Assembly: GCF_947259025.1 (NCBI RefSeq)
Contig: NZ_CAMYKO010000004.1
Location: 372,001 to 436,000, forward strand
Direction: 5' to 3'
DNA from: an uncultured Methylophaga sp.
Lineage (GTDB): Bacteria > Pseudomonadota > Gammaproteobacteria > Nitrosococcales > Methylophagaceae
DNA length: 64,000 nt
The notes beneath the pieces were generated by a model. It was not told where the DNA came from and ran no database searches. It saw only the letters and a program-made list of their open reading frames with translations. Both the position numbers and the translations under genes were made by a program. How positions within the stretch are numbered: the stretch's first letter is position 1; every line of letters begins with the position of its first letter. Of the stretch, positions 19,732-27,146 are shown in pieces.

Positions 19732-20291
19732 TGCCTAGCGTTAACAACATCATGGAGTCAGCACTAGAGTTTTTAGGTCAGTTTGACGAAGCTCTCAAAA
19801 GTCCAGGGCGAGATTACAAAGATCTTTGCTTCATCGATTACAGCATGGGTTTGGTTGGTAACCATTACTTGACGGTCAGAGACTCCACCAAGATAAACGA
19901 AGATGCTCTGCAATCGTTAATCTCAGAGGTTGAGAGCAACATTCTGGCATACGATACATGCGTAGAGCTTTTTGAGAGGCTTGCGCGAAAAAACCTACGT
20001 ATACCCATGCCTCTTGTTGACACCATTTCAAAAATGGCCAGAAACGATTTAAAGAGGCCCACCCCCAGGGGGCGAAAAACTAAATACTATCAACATAGGA
20101 TAATCCGTTCGGCAATAGGCCACCTGGCATCAGAATATGAGATGCCGATTTACCATTCATCCGATAAAGATTCGGTTTGTTCGGTGGTCAAGGAGGCGCT
20201 AGAACGACTAGGCATCTACTTAAGCTACGACCAATTGGTTGATATCTATAAAGGCAAAACACAAACAAGAAAGCCACCCGGAACGTCATAA
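19731..20291 (+). CDS. Unknown protein coupled to the integrase
   Basis: 186 aa; I do not recognise it. Its ATG overlaps the integrase stop (TAATG), so it is translationally coupled and probably serves integration or excision. The protein is soluble and mixed alpha-helical, with a basic patch (MARNDLKRPTPRGRKTKYYQHR, about residues 105-126) that could bind DNA. No known motif is visible. Confidence 0.7.
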   Translation: MPSVNNIMESALEFLGQFDEALKSPGRDYKDLCFIDYSMGLVGNHYLTVRDSTKINEDALQSLISEVESNILAYDTCVELFERLARKNLRIPMPLVDTISKMARNDLKRPTPRGRKTKYYQHRIIRSAIGHLASEYEMPIYHSSDKDSVCSVVKEALERLGIYLSYDQLVDIYKGKTQTRKPPGTS

Positions 20292-20317
20292 TTTCGCAGC
20301 TCAGACTAATCCAAATT

Positions 20318-20357
20318 TAATACGAGCTAATACGAGCTAATACGAGTTAATACGTCG
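20318..20357 (+). repeat. Four tandem 10-bp repeats before the AlpA-like gene
   Basis: The unit TAATACGAGC is repeated at 20,318, 20,328, 20,338 (last base T) and 20,348 (TAATACGTCG). A period of about one helical turn suggests a protein-binding array. The inverse motif TCGTATTA also occurs at 18,451-18,458, next to attL. It is likely a site for the AlpA-like factor or integrase. Confidence 0.65.
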
Positions 20358-20447
20358 AAGGGGGACTATTCACTATATGTACCCCCCTGATATTAAATTG
20401 GAGTTGTGGCGTAATTGAGCACAAGTTGAACGTGTGGAGGGGATGTT

Positions 20448-20651
20448 ATGTCACAGCCAAATCGCTTGCCAAAAATGCTCACCCAGGAGGAAGTTGCGTC
20501 CTATCTGGGTAGGTCTAAACATTGGTGCGAAAAAGCCAGATACCAGGGTTATGGGCCCAACTATATCAAGATGGGACGACACGTAAGGTATCTGGAAGAA
20601 GATGTTTTATCTTACCTTGAGAGTTGTAAGGTGGTTCATCATGTCGATTAG
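20448..20651 (+). CDS. AlpA/excisionase-like HTH protein
   Basis: 67 aa winged-helix/MerR-like DNA-binding protein: LTQEEVASYLGRSKHWCEKAR, then YIKMGRHVRYLEEDVLSYLES. This matches the AlpA / HTH_17 family, which includes excisionases and integrase regulators. It probably directs excision of the element. The array of 10-bp repeats lies 90 bp upstream. It overlaps the HNH-type gene by 11 bp. The ribosome site GGAGGGGATGTT is good. Confidence 0.85.
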   Translation: MSQPNRLPKMLTQEEVASYLGRSKHWCEKARYQGYGPNYIKMGRHVRYLEEDVLSYLESCKVVHHVD

Positions 20652-21267
20652 ATTTCCAAAGATGATGAACCCTTCTACTGGGAAGCCCTTTGTTCGAGGT
20701 GATCCTTGGCCATTTGATTGTGATCATAAAGAATATGGTCATGGTCATATTCATTTTGGTAAAAAGTTTGATCAATATCTAACTGCAGTTCAAGACTCAT
20801 GCTTTAGAGGGTTCGCCTTCATGAGCTGGGCTGATGAGGCCAGAATTCAAAGGAATCGTAATAAGAACAAAGAAGGCATGAGGCTGAGATCTATATCTGA
20901 AGATTTAGACACACGCCTTCATCGGAGGGCGGCAAAAAAATACAATGAACTAGCCAAGCATCGCTCTCCAAATTTTACATTTGAAGAGTTTTTCAAAGCC
21001 CTGATGAAGGCGTGGGTGGGATGCCGAGATATACCGGGTGATTCCGGAGAGTTTGGCAAACTATGCCCTGTCCTTGGGGTGCCAATGTATCTAAATGCTG
21101 GATTTGAAGAAAGAGATAGCTCAGTAAGCATACATCGTATCAATAATGAACATAATTATAGTCCCAGCAATGTGATGCTTATATCTTACAGAGCTAATAG
21201 ATTAATTAGTGATGCAAGTTTTGATGAGATTCAATCTGTTTATCAGTTTATGCTGAGACACCAATAA
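20641..21267 (+). CDS. HNH-type nuclease-like protein
   Basis: 208 aa from the ATG at 20,641, which is preceded by AAGGTGG; the frame is open further upstream but overlaps the AlpA-like gene more deeply. The C-terminal third resembles phage and plasmid HNH endonucleases: LCPVLGVPMYL, then SIHRINNEHNYSPSNVMLIS and YRANRLISDA. The expected Asp-Arg is His-Arg here, so activity is uncertain. Its role in the element is unknown. Confidence 0.65.
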   Translation: MSIRFPKMMNPSTGKPFVRGDPWPFDCDHKEYGHGHIHFGKKFDQYLTAVQDSCFRGFAFMSWADEARIQRNRNKNKEGMRLRSISEDLDTRLHRRAAKKYNELAKHRSPNFTFEEFFKALMKAWVGCRDIPGDSGEFGKLCPVLGVPMYLNAGFEERDSSVSIHRINNEHNYSPSNVMLISYRANRLISDASFDEIQSVYQFMLRHQ

Positions 21268-21292
21268 TCGATCCTTATGCAATAAACGATAT

Positions 21293-21946
21293 ATGAACAA
21301 GCTATCACTTGAGAGTCAGTGTCAAATGTTATCGCTTCCTTTGGATGAGATTGAGCTGAGCTATAGTGGAAAGCCAGAGCCAGCACTACTTCAGCATTTT
21401 GAGACTCAGGGATACATTGGATCATCAAATGAGGGAATCACTTTCCACACTGTTTTGAAGGCGTTAATGCTGGATAAGCTTGCTGAGATAAACACTTTCA
21501 ACGAGAGAGCTGACGCTTGCACCAGGTATTTAGAAGCGCAGCTGACCATTCATAAAGACAAATTACCTGAAATAATCGGTTCGATTAAAGGTGCAAGCAA
21601 ACAAGCATTTTGCTTAAATTTGAAGGAAATACTTCAGCAGCCATTTATTAAAAATGAGTATCCAACCCTATCTTTTGAGTGTTGCGAGGCTTTGTTTGAT
21701 GCGATTGACCTGGACACCTTCACCAAAGTCGCTGAAAAGTTTTCTGAAGACCCTTACACCTACCGGAGTGGGTGGCCAGATTTAACCTTGGTGAAAGGAA
21801 GCGAAGTACGATTCGTTGAGGTTAAGACGACAGATAAACTTCATCAAAGTCAGTTGGTGACCATACCCGCTCTCAGGGAATGCCTCCCGTATGACTTCAG
21901 TGTTTATAGAGTCAAAAAGCTAGGATCAAGCAAGGCGTATGATTAA
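21293..21946 (+). CDS. VRR-NUC-domain protein
   Basis: 217 aa. The C-terminal region reads YRSGWPDLTLV, then VRFVEVKTTDKLHQSQ, which are the paired motifs of the VRR-NUC (virus-type replication-repair nuclease) fold with Asp and Glu-x-Lys. The N-terminal half is helical with no known motif. Such proteins are usually nucleases of phages and mobile elements. It lies 25 bp after the HNH-like gene on the same strand. Confidence 0.75.
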   Translation: MNKLSLESQCQMLSLPLDEIELSYSGKPEPALLQHFETQGYIGSSNEGITFHTVLKALMLDKLAEINTFNERADACTRYLEAQLTIHKDKLPEIIGSIKGASKQAFCLNLKEILQQPFIKNEYPTLSFECCEALFDAIDLDTFTKVAEKFSEDPYTYRSGWPDLTLVKGSEVRFVEVKTTDKLHQSQLVTIPALRECLPYDFSVYRVKKLGSSKAYD

Positions 21947-21961
21947 TACAAGGAGAGAAAT

Positions 21962-22567
21962 ATGGATATTTTCACGAAGTTTAACCGGAATAAGATTCAA
22001 GATCGGCAGGTAGACACCCTGATTGGTCTCAGTAAGGGCATTACTGCTGATGGAAAGGTAGACCAGGCTGAGGCGGAATTCTTGCAATCCTGGCTTGTGC
22101 AAAACTACCATACCGACAATCCCATCATTATGAATCTCTTGGATAAGGTCACCGTCATGCTTGAAGACGGGATTCTCGATCCTGACGAGTCTACGGAGCT
22201 GCTCTCTATTCTACGTTTGATTTCCGGTGAAGAGACAGAAATCGGGGAAGTGGCCAAGCCCTCGGCTTTGCCCGTTTGCTCTCCAGCCCCAAGTATTGCT
22301 TTTGAAGATAGCCTGTTTCTTTTCACTGGCACTTTCGCTTATGGCACACGCAAAGAGTGCCAGCAAGCCATTGAATCTCTTGGAGGCCTGAATGCCAAGG
22401 GTGTTACCAAAAACCTCAATTACCTGGTTTTGGGCACTTATGTCACAGACAGCTGGGCACATGAAAGCTTTGGTAGGAAGATCGAAAAGGCCATGGCTTA
22501 CCGTGATTCAGGCGTGCCATTGTCGATCATCACTGAAGAACATTGGGTTAATGAGGCTGGGTTTTAA
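21962..22567 (+). CDS. TerB-like plus BRCT domain protein
   Basis: 201 aa. The first half (VDTLIGLSKGITADGKVDQAEAEFL, then DGILDPDESTELL) looks like a TerB-like acidic helical repeat. The second half is a BRCT domain of the DNA-ligase type: SLFLFTGTFAYGTRKECQQAI, GGLNAKGVTKNLNYLVLG, and the aromatic W in TEEHWVNE. BRCT domains bind DNA ends or phosphopeptides. It is 15 bp from the VRR-NUC gene, suggesting a shared DNA-repair or replication role. Confidence 0.8.
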   Translation: MDIFTKFNRNKIQDRQVDTLIGLSKGITADGKVDQAEAEFLQSWLVQNYHTDNPIIMNLLDKVTVMLEDGILDPDESTELLSILRLISGEETEIGEVAKPSALPVCSPAPSIAFEDSLFLFTGTFAYGTRKECQQAIESLGGLNAKGVTKNLNYLVLGTYVTDSWAHESFGRKIEKAMAYRDSGVPLSIITEEHWVNEAGF

Positions 22568-22570
22568 TCA

Positions 22571-22969
22571 GTGAGTGCCCCGGAGCAATCTAAGGCAGAC
22601 AAAAGATACATTCTTGCAAATGCATTAATGACAGCTTCGGAAGATTTGGGCCTGGACACAACAGAACTGGCCAATGCTATTGGCGTTGATGCGGCTGAAA
22701 TTATTCAAATCAGGGAAAACTCATCTCTCGACCCTGAGAGCAAACAAGGTGAGATAGCACTTCATCTTATCCGCATATCTCGCGACTTACATGCATTAAC
22801 CAATGGCGACAAAGACTGGATACAGGCTTTCATGCGATCTGAAAACCGCGGCACCGGTGGCGTGCCAGTCAAACAAATTGCCAGTGTGGATGGCTTGATG
22901 AAGGTTGTTCGCTATATTGATGCCATGCAAGAAAGCAACGGAACCGGTCAAGTTTTTGGTAGCAGTTAA
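22571..22969 (+). CDS. Xre/MbcA/ParS-type (DUF2384) antitoxin-like protein
   Basis: 132 aa from a GTG start 3 bp after the BRCT gene stop. An HTH-like N-terminus (DTTELANAIGVDAAEIIQI) is followed by the C-terminal DUF2384-like region (ISRDLHALTNGDKDWIQAFMRSEN). Proteins of this type normally neutralise RES-domain toxins, but no RES toxin gene follows; the next gene is the convergent mazF. It is either an orphan antitoxin or part of the preceding operon. Confidence 0.7.
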   Translation: MSAPEQSKADKRYILANALMTASEDLGLDTTELANAIGVDAAEIIQIRENSSLDPESKQGEIALHLIRISRDLHALTNGDKDWIQAFMRSENRGTGGVPVKQIASVDGLMKVVRYIDAMQESNGTGQVFGSS

Positions 22970-23319
22970 CCTTCAATGATTGAAGAAAGGATAGCGCTGG
23001 CTTCATCCACAACATGCCTTGGAGCTGACTCAACCTTGACTGCTTTTCTCGCAGTCAAATCCATCATCCGAATAGCGTTAAGCAGCACCACGCCCTGAGT
23101 CTCTGTGCCGCTACCCATTAGCGGCACAGTAAACCCTTTATATCGGGCATGATTACCACCTTGAGTGATAGGCGCCACTAAAACCATACCAAGCTTGTTG
23201 AATAGCGCAGGAGATAACACCAAGCATGGTCTGAAATCACCTTGTGTTTCCCGGCCAACTGTTGGGTTAAGAGAAACCCTGACAATGTCTCCCTTGTTGA
23301 AACTCGCTCTTCTTACCAC
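22966..23319 (-). CDS. mazF: MazF/PemK-type mRNA interferase toxin
   Basis: 117 aa. The family blocks FNKGDIVRVSLNPTVGRE, RPCLVLSPALFN and VLLNAIRMMDL are clear, so the endoribonuclease fold looks complete. It overlaps the upstream antitoxin gene by 7 bp. MazF toxins cut mRNA at short motifs and are held inactive by MazE. It is convergent with the DUF2384-type gene, overlapping its end by 4 bp. Confidence 0.92.
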   Translation of the reverse strand: MVRRASFNKGDIVRVSLNPTVGRETQGDFRPCLVLSPALFNKLGMVLVAPITQGGNHARYKGFTVPLMGSGTETQGVVLLNAIRMMDLTARKAVKVESAPRHVVDEASAILSSIIEG

Positions 23320-23564
23320 ACTTCATTCCCGACAGGTTCAGAGCGATCCCATTCCTTGAGTTCTTGCGACATAGGTGCAGACTCATCGCATTTCGCCACT
23401 AAGTCCTCAAGGCGATATTTTGGCTTCGTTGAGCTGATGACAATCTTGCCATTAATCTCTTCAATGCTCACTTTGTCACCGGCCATCAGATGTAATTTCT
23501 GAAGCAAGGACGCCGGGATAATTGCGCCTTCAGAGTTGCCGATTTTTCTAATGCTTGATTCCAT
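23313..23564 (-). CDS. mazE: MazE-type (AbrB-fold) antitoxin
   Basis: 83 aa. The N-terminal AbrB/SpoVT swapped-hairpin fold (SIRKIGNSEGAIIPASLLQKL, VSIEEINGKIVI) binds DNA; the acidic C-terminus (AKCDESAPMSQELKEWD) should wrap the MazF toxin. First gene of the mazEF operon, as usual, and presumably autoregulates it. Confidence 0.92.
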   Translation of the reverse strand: MESSIRKIGNSEGAIIPASLLQKLHLMAGDKVSIEEINGKIVISSTKPKYRLEDLVAKCDESAPMSQELKEWDRSEPVGNEVW

Positions 23565-23698
23565 AAAACCACCTAATCAATTGTGATTTGTTAATGAGAG
23601 TATTCTATTTGATATCACTTAATGTTTCAACATTGTTATAACTTTAGCTGACTTTAAAAGACGTGAGAAAATATTGAGAACACGTTATAATCACATTC

Positions 23699-24118
23699 AT
23701 GTGCGGCGGCGTTTATTACCAAAAAGACGGTGAAGTACACCGGTCTTACTTCCCCAACCCCAAAGCCCAACTGCCGGTATTAACAGCCGATGGCGATCTC
23801 GAACTGGTCCAATGGGGCAGACGGGATAAACAGGACGGTGATTTACCCATGACCGGCTGGGCCCGGCTGGATTCCATCAAAGCCGGCAAGTGGGAGCACT
23901 GTCATCCGATCCCGGTCAAAATCCCGGTATTGAGCTTTATGGAAAAGGACTACCAGGGGCAAAGCCATTGGTACGATCTGAATGCTGATCAATTCATCCA
24001 GGGCTTGTTGGCCCAGGCAGGCTCAGAAAAGCGGGTTTATGTCGTGACGGTACCGCCAGAGGCAGCCAATGCCTATATTCATAACCGCTGGCCGCGGGTG
24101 TTGAGTGAACCGATTTAG
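23699..24118 (+). CDS. Short SRAP-like (YedK/HMCES-related) protein
   Basis: 139 aa, shorter than typical SRAP proteins (about 220 aa). It starts MCGG, placing the conserved cysteine at residue 2 as in SRAP proteins, which crosslink to abasic sites in single-stranded DNA. LVQWGRRDK and TGWARLDS fit the family blocks near WGL and NARAE, but the Asn is missing and I cannot see the C-terminal catalytic histidine region. A TATAAT at 23,686-23,691 leaves almost no leader, so the mRNA may be leaderless. Confidence 0.5.
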   Translation: MCGGVYYQKDGEVHRSYFPNPKAQLPVLTADGDLELVQWGRRDKQDGDLPMTGWARLDSIKAGKWEHCHPIPVKIPVLSFMEKDYQGQSHWYDLNADQFIQGLLAQAGSEKRVYVVTVPPEAANAYIHNRWPRVLSEPI

Positions 24119-24119
24119 C

Positions 24120-24530
24120 TCATCGGTACTCATAGGTCACTTTACGTCCTTTGTATTCAAACTTCCTTGATACCCGGCTATTTTTGACTGCGACTTGTCG
24201 TCCAAGTGGGATTTGATTCGTTTCACCCTGGTTATACTTATCAAACCCAGTGGTGGTGACCACCTCTACACCTAGCTTTTTAAGGGCATCTTTGGCAAGC
24301 GAGGAAATTGGCTTAACCGTGATGGTGTCTCCAGTGAGAGGCGATTTTTTTGCCTTGGCATAAACACCACGGCTGATTCGCTGAATTTTTTCCTGCTTTT
24401 CAAGCGAACGAAGCGCTCTGCTAACTTGAGCTGGATCTGAGAGGTCTGCAAAATCACGAATGAGGAACACCGAATCCTTGCTACGGGAAATGCGGTATTT
24501 GATTTTTTGCTTCAGTGTTTTTAAGGCCAT
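24120..24530 (-). CDS. DUF6088 / AbiEi-like antitoxin-type regulator
   Basis: 136 aa, with a good GGAGGT site upstream. A winged-helix N-terminus (IRDFADLSDPAQVSRALRSLEKQEKIQRISRGVYA) resembles AbiEi-like type IV antitoxins and DUF6088 proteins. The partner nucleotidyltransferase toxin (AbiEii-like) is not present on either side. It is an orphan or acts alone as a regulator. It is convergent with the SRAP-like gene (2 bp apart). Confidence 0.75.
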   Translation of the reverse strand: MALKTLKQKIKYRISRSKDSVFLIRDFADLSDPAQVSRALRSLEKQEKIQRISRGVYAKAKKSPLTGDTITVKPISSLAKDALKKLGVEVVTTTGFDKYNQGETNQIPLGRQVAVKNSRVSRKFEYKGRKVTYEYR

Positions 24531-24592
24531 GGAGACCTCCGTGAGTTATGCAGCTCGACTGATAATGTAAGTAACACTTTCTCTGCTAGAAA

Positions 24593-24847
24593 TCAGTAGT
24601 GGTACCGAAGCTGTGCAATAAGCAAAGCATCATCAGTTACCTTGTAAACAAAGCGATGTTCATCATTAATTCGCCTTGACCAATAACCAGTGAGACTGTT
24701 TTTAAGTGGTTCGGGCTTCCCTATTCCATGAAACGGATGGCGTTTGGTTTCTTTGATAAGGGTGTTCACCCTTTTTACTATTTTTTTGTCGTTTTTCAGC
24801 CAAAAAAGATAGTCATCCCAAGCATGCTCTGAAAAGATCAGCTTCAT
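24593..24847 (-). CDS. yoeB: YoeB-type mRNA interferase toxin
   Basis: 84 aa, the normal size. The sequence follows YoeB closely: MKLIFSEHAWDDYLFW, HPFHGIGKPEPLK, GYWSRRINDEHRFVY and the terminal RYHY with the catalytic His-Tyr. It should cut mRNA on the ribosome when freed from YefM. It overlaps yefM by 4 nt in the standard antitoxin-first order. Confidence 0.95.
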   Translation of the reverse strand: MKLIFSEHAWDDYLFWLKNDKKIVKRVNTLIKETKRHPFHGIGKPEPLKNSLTGYWSRRINDEHRFVYKVTDDALLIAQLRYHY

Positions 24848-25095
24848 TCAACAAGAGCCTTTTCCTTTCCACCGCCTTTTTCTAATTCGTTGATAGATTC
24901 AAGTAAACGTTTCGCATTATTTGGAGCACGCATTAGGTAAGCCGTTTCTTGCAGCGCTTCATAATCCTCAAGAGATAGCATGACAACTGATTCAGACTTG
25001 CTTCTGGTAATGATGACCGGTGAATGATCATCGCAAACTTGCTGCATGGTTTTCGCCAAATTAGTTCTGGCAGCTGTATAACTAATTGCATCCAT
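24844..25095 (-). CDS. yefM: YefM-type antitoxin
   Basis: 83 aa Phd/YefM protein: YTAARTNLAKTMQQVCDDH, then VVMLSLEDYEALQETAYL. It neutralises YoeB and represses the operon. The upstream 93 bp hold three GTAC-centred sites and are shared with a divergent Phd-type antitoxin gene. Confidence 0.94.
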   Translation of the reverse strand: MDAISYTAARTNLAKTMQQVCDDHSPVIITRSKSESVVMLSLEDYEALQETAYLMRAPNNAKRLLESINELEKGGGKEKALVE

Positions 25096-25101
25096 AATGT
25101 T

Positions 25102-25144
25102 AACCTGTACAAAATATTGTTATGTACATAATACCGTACAGGTT
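25102..25144. promoter_or_regulatory. Divergent YefM-type operator region
   Basis: AACCTGTAC (25,102-25,110) and GTACAGGTT (25,136-25,144) form an inverted repeat, with a further TGTACA-like core (ATGTACAT) between them. YefM-family repressors bind palindromes with a TGTACA core. The region separates yefM (leftward) from the orphan Phd-type antitoxin (rightward), so both may be under the same repressor. Confidence 0.65.
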
Positions 25145-25188
25145 TAGTTTTTACAATTACTAAACCTTTGCCGATTTGGAAAGATACA

Positions 25189-25443
25189 ATGAGAAAGACA
25201 AGCAAAATACTGTCATCCAAAACGATTGGAATTACGGAACTAAAGCGCAATCCCATGGCGGTTGTTAAGCAGTGCGATCCTGTCGCGGTTCTTAGCCGGA
25301 ATAAACCGGTGTTTTATGCGATTCCAGCGGAGACCTATGAAGCCATGTTGGAACGTCTGGAAGACCTGGAGCTGGCTGCCATTGTTCGAGCAAGGCAAGA
25401 TCAACCGCGTTCAGAATTAGATTGGTCCAACTTGTCGACTTAA
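25189..25443 (+). CDS. Orphan Phd/YefM-family antitoxin (StbD/RelB-like)
   Basis: 84 aa from the ATG at 25,189 (MRKTSKILSS); the frame is open to a TTG at 25,168. The blocks ITELKRNPMAVVKQCDPVAVLSRNKPVFYAIPAETYEAMLE match StbD-like antitoxins. No RelE/ParE toxin follows; the next gene is a phosphoesterase. The toxin has apparently been lost or was never present. Confidence 0.82.
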   Translation: MRKTSKILSSKTIGITELKRNPMAVVKQCDPVAVLSRNKPVFYAIPAETYEAMLERLEDLELAAIVRARQDQPRSELDWSNLST

Positions 25444-25495
25444 TGATGTTCAACTGGCAAGAGGGAGTTATAAGAGATAGCGAGAGGCAACACGG

Positions 25496-26251
25496 ATGAA
25501 ATTATTACTACAATCAGATCTGCACATGGAAATGGGGGAATTCATTGCTATCGATCAAACTGAAGCAGATGTAGTCGTGCTCGCCGGTGACATCAATATT
25601 GGTACGAGGGGGCTTGAGTGGGCCATCATGAAAGCAAAGGCGCTTTCAAAACCGTTCATTTATGTCGCTGGTAACCATGAGTATTATCGCAAGGAATACT
25701 TCGGCCTGCAGGCAGACCTTCGAGCAATGGCGGCCGAGCATGAAAACGTGCACTTCCTGGAAGAAGATGAAGTCGTCATCGATGGCGTGAGATTCTTGGG
25801 CGCGACGCTCTGGACTGATTACAAAGCGACAACGGAGTTCAGCCAGGCGGCGAACATGGGTATTGCCGGTGTTTCACTCAACGATCACAGACTCATTCGC
25901 TATGGTGATGAGCGATTCACGCCCGAGCATGCCCTGGCGTTGAACCAGAAAAGCGTTGCCTGGCTGACTGAAAAACTCGATACGCCATTTGATGGAAAGA
26001 CTGTCGTGGTGACCCATCATGGGCCCAGCCTGAAATCAGCACATCCGGAATATGGTTTGAACCAGCTGAGCACAGCATTCATTTCAAACCTCGATGACTT
26101 GGTCGAAAAAGCCGATGTCTGGTGCTTTGGTCATACCCATTCAGGTATCGATACCCAGGTCGGCAAGTGCCGGCTTGTCAGCAATCAGCGGGGTTACCCG
26201 ATGGAAAGGCTACCGGTACCGTTTAACAGACAATTCACTGTCACTGTTTAA
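25496..26251 (+). CDS. Calcineurin-like metallophosphoesterase
   Basis: 251 aa. All family metal motifs are present: SDLHMEMG (about residue 6), LAGDINIG (about 30), GNHEYYR (about 60), VTHHGPS (about 172) and GHTHSG (about 215). It is predicted to cut phosphodiester or phosphomonoester bonds, substrate unknown. It sits 52 bp after the orphan antitoxin, within the toxin-antitoxin patch. Confidence 0.9.
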   Translation: MKLLLQSDLHMEMGEFIAIDQTEADVVVLAGDINIGTRGLEWAIMKAKALSKPFIYVAGNHEYYRKEYFGLQADLRAMAAEHENVHFLEEDEVVIDGVRFLGATLWTDYKATTEFSQAANMGIAGVSLNDHRLIRYGDERFTPEHALALNQKSVAWLTEKLDTPFDGKTVVVTHHGPSLKSAHPEYGLNQLSTAFISNLDDLVEKADVWCFGHTHSGIDTQVGKCRLVSNQRGYPMERLPVPFNRQFTVTV

Positions 26252-26364
26252 CAGCCTGACAATTATTAGTTTATCGTGTCTTTGAATCGTTAGTTTATTG
26301 TGTATTTATGGCTTAAGAATGCGGGCTAGAAGGGAGTACCCCGTGCAAATGTATACCCCACTAC

Positions 26365-26682
26365 TCACCTAACCCGTTTATTCATAAGCTCAATATCAGC
26401 GAGCTTGCGCCCCAGCTCATCATCGCCGGCCACCTTCAGCAAGTCATTTTCCTGATTCAGGGTGGCCAGAACATTCATGTAATGACCAATCGCCACGCTG
26501 GGGCTGCCTTTCTCAATATTTGAGACCGTGAGCCGTGTTGTGTCTGCCCGTTGCGCCACCATCTCCATGGTGAGCTTGCGCCGCTTTCTGGCCAGTGAGA
26601 TGTTCTCACCCAGCTGCTTAAGAATGCGCTCCCTGGCCGGCAATAAGACCGGTGATTTTCCGCGTAAGTTTTTTGATGACAT
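26365..26682 (-). CDS. HipB-like XRE regulator, orphan
   Basis: About 105 aa from MSSKNLRGKS (ATG 26,682; an upstream ATG at 26,700 is also in frame). An XRE HTH (ISLARKRRKLTMEMVAQRADTTRLTVSNIEKG) is followed by a HipB-like dimerisation tail. No HipA partner follows downstream, only about 110 bp of empty DNA. It is probably what remains of a HipBA-like or other XRE-toxin pair. Confidence 0.78.
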   Translation of the reverse strand: MSSKNLRGKSPVLLPARERILKQLGENISLARKRRKLTMEMVAQRADTTRLTVSNIEKGSPSVAIGHYMNVLATLNQENDLLKVAGDDELGRKLADIELMNKRVR

Positions 26683-26760
26683 GATTAATATGCTTCGCAT
26701 TGATAATGTTTAATGTAAAGCATATCAAACAATACGCTCGATTCGGAAGCTTAATTAGTA

Positions 26761-26887
26761 TATAATCCCATATTTATAGGATTATATTGCTTAAGTAACG
26801 GTCAGGCATTATAAATCCTATTAAAATAGGACTATTCCAATATTCTCTAGCAGAAGGTATAATAATCCTACTAAACGAGGATTATAC
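26761..26887. promoter_or_regulatory. Three HipB-type operators upstream of hipBA
   Basis: Three imperfect palindromes of the form AATCC-N8/9-GGA(T/C)T: TATAATCCC...GGATTATA at 26,761-26,786, AAATCC...GGACTATT at 26,813-26,836 and AATCCTACTAAACGAGGATT near 26,865-26,884. This resembles the known HipB operator pattern TATCC-N8-GGATA. The last one lies directly before the hipB start. Autorepression of hipBA is the natural reading. Confidence 0.65.
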
Positions 26888-26889
26888 CT

Positions 26890-27144
26890 ATGGCAAAGCG
26901 TATTGTTGTCAGTGACAAACCCGAAACAGATCAGCCTGTAGACCCGGTGCTAGTCGGTGAGACGGTGCGTTTTGTTCGCACCTCGGCAGGCCTCACTATT
27001 GAAGATGCAGCGAGTCTTGCCGGTGTTTCCAAGCAAACCTTGAATGATCTGGAAAAAGCCAAGCCGGGCGCCCGCCTGGATACCATGCTGAAGGTCATGG
27101 GAAGCCTTGGCATTAAGCTCAAAATTGAATTGCCGGGAGCTTAA
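26890..27144 (+). CDS. hipB: HipB antitoxin/repressor
   Basis: 84 aa XRE-family DNA-binding protein: VRFVRTSAGLTIEDAASLAGVSKQTLNDLEKAKPGARL, followed by the beta-strand tail LGIKLKIELPG typical of HipB dimers. It lies 2 bp before hipA and directly after the operator array. It should bind HipA and repress the operon. Confidence 0.9.
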   Translation: MAKRIVVSDKPETDQPVDPVLVGETVRFVRTSAGLTIEDAASLAGVSKQTLNDLEKAKPGARLDTMLKVMGSLGIKLKIELPGA

Positions 27145-27146
27145 AG

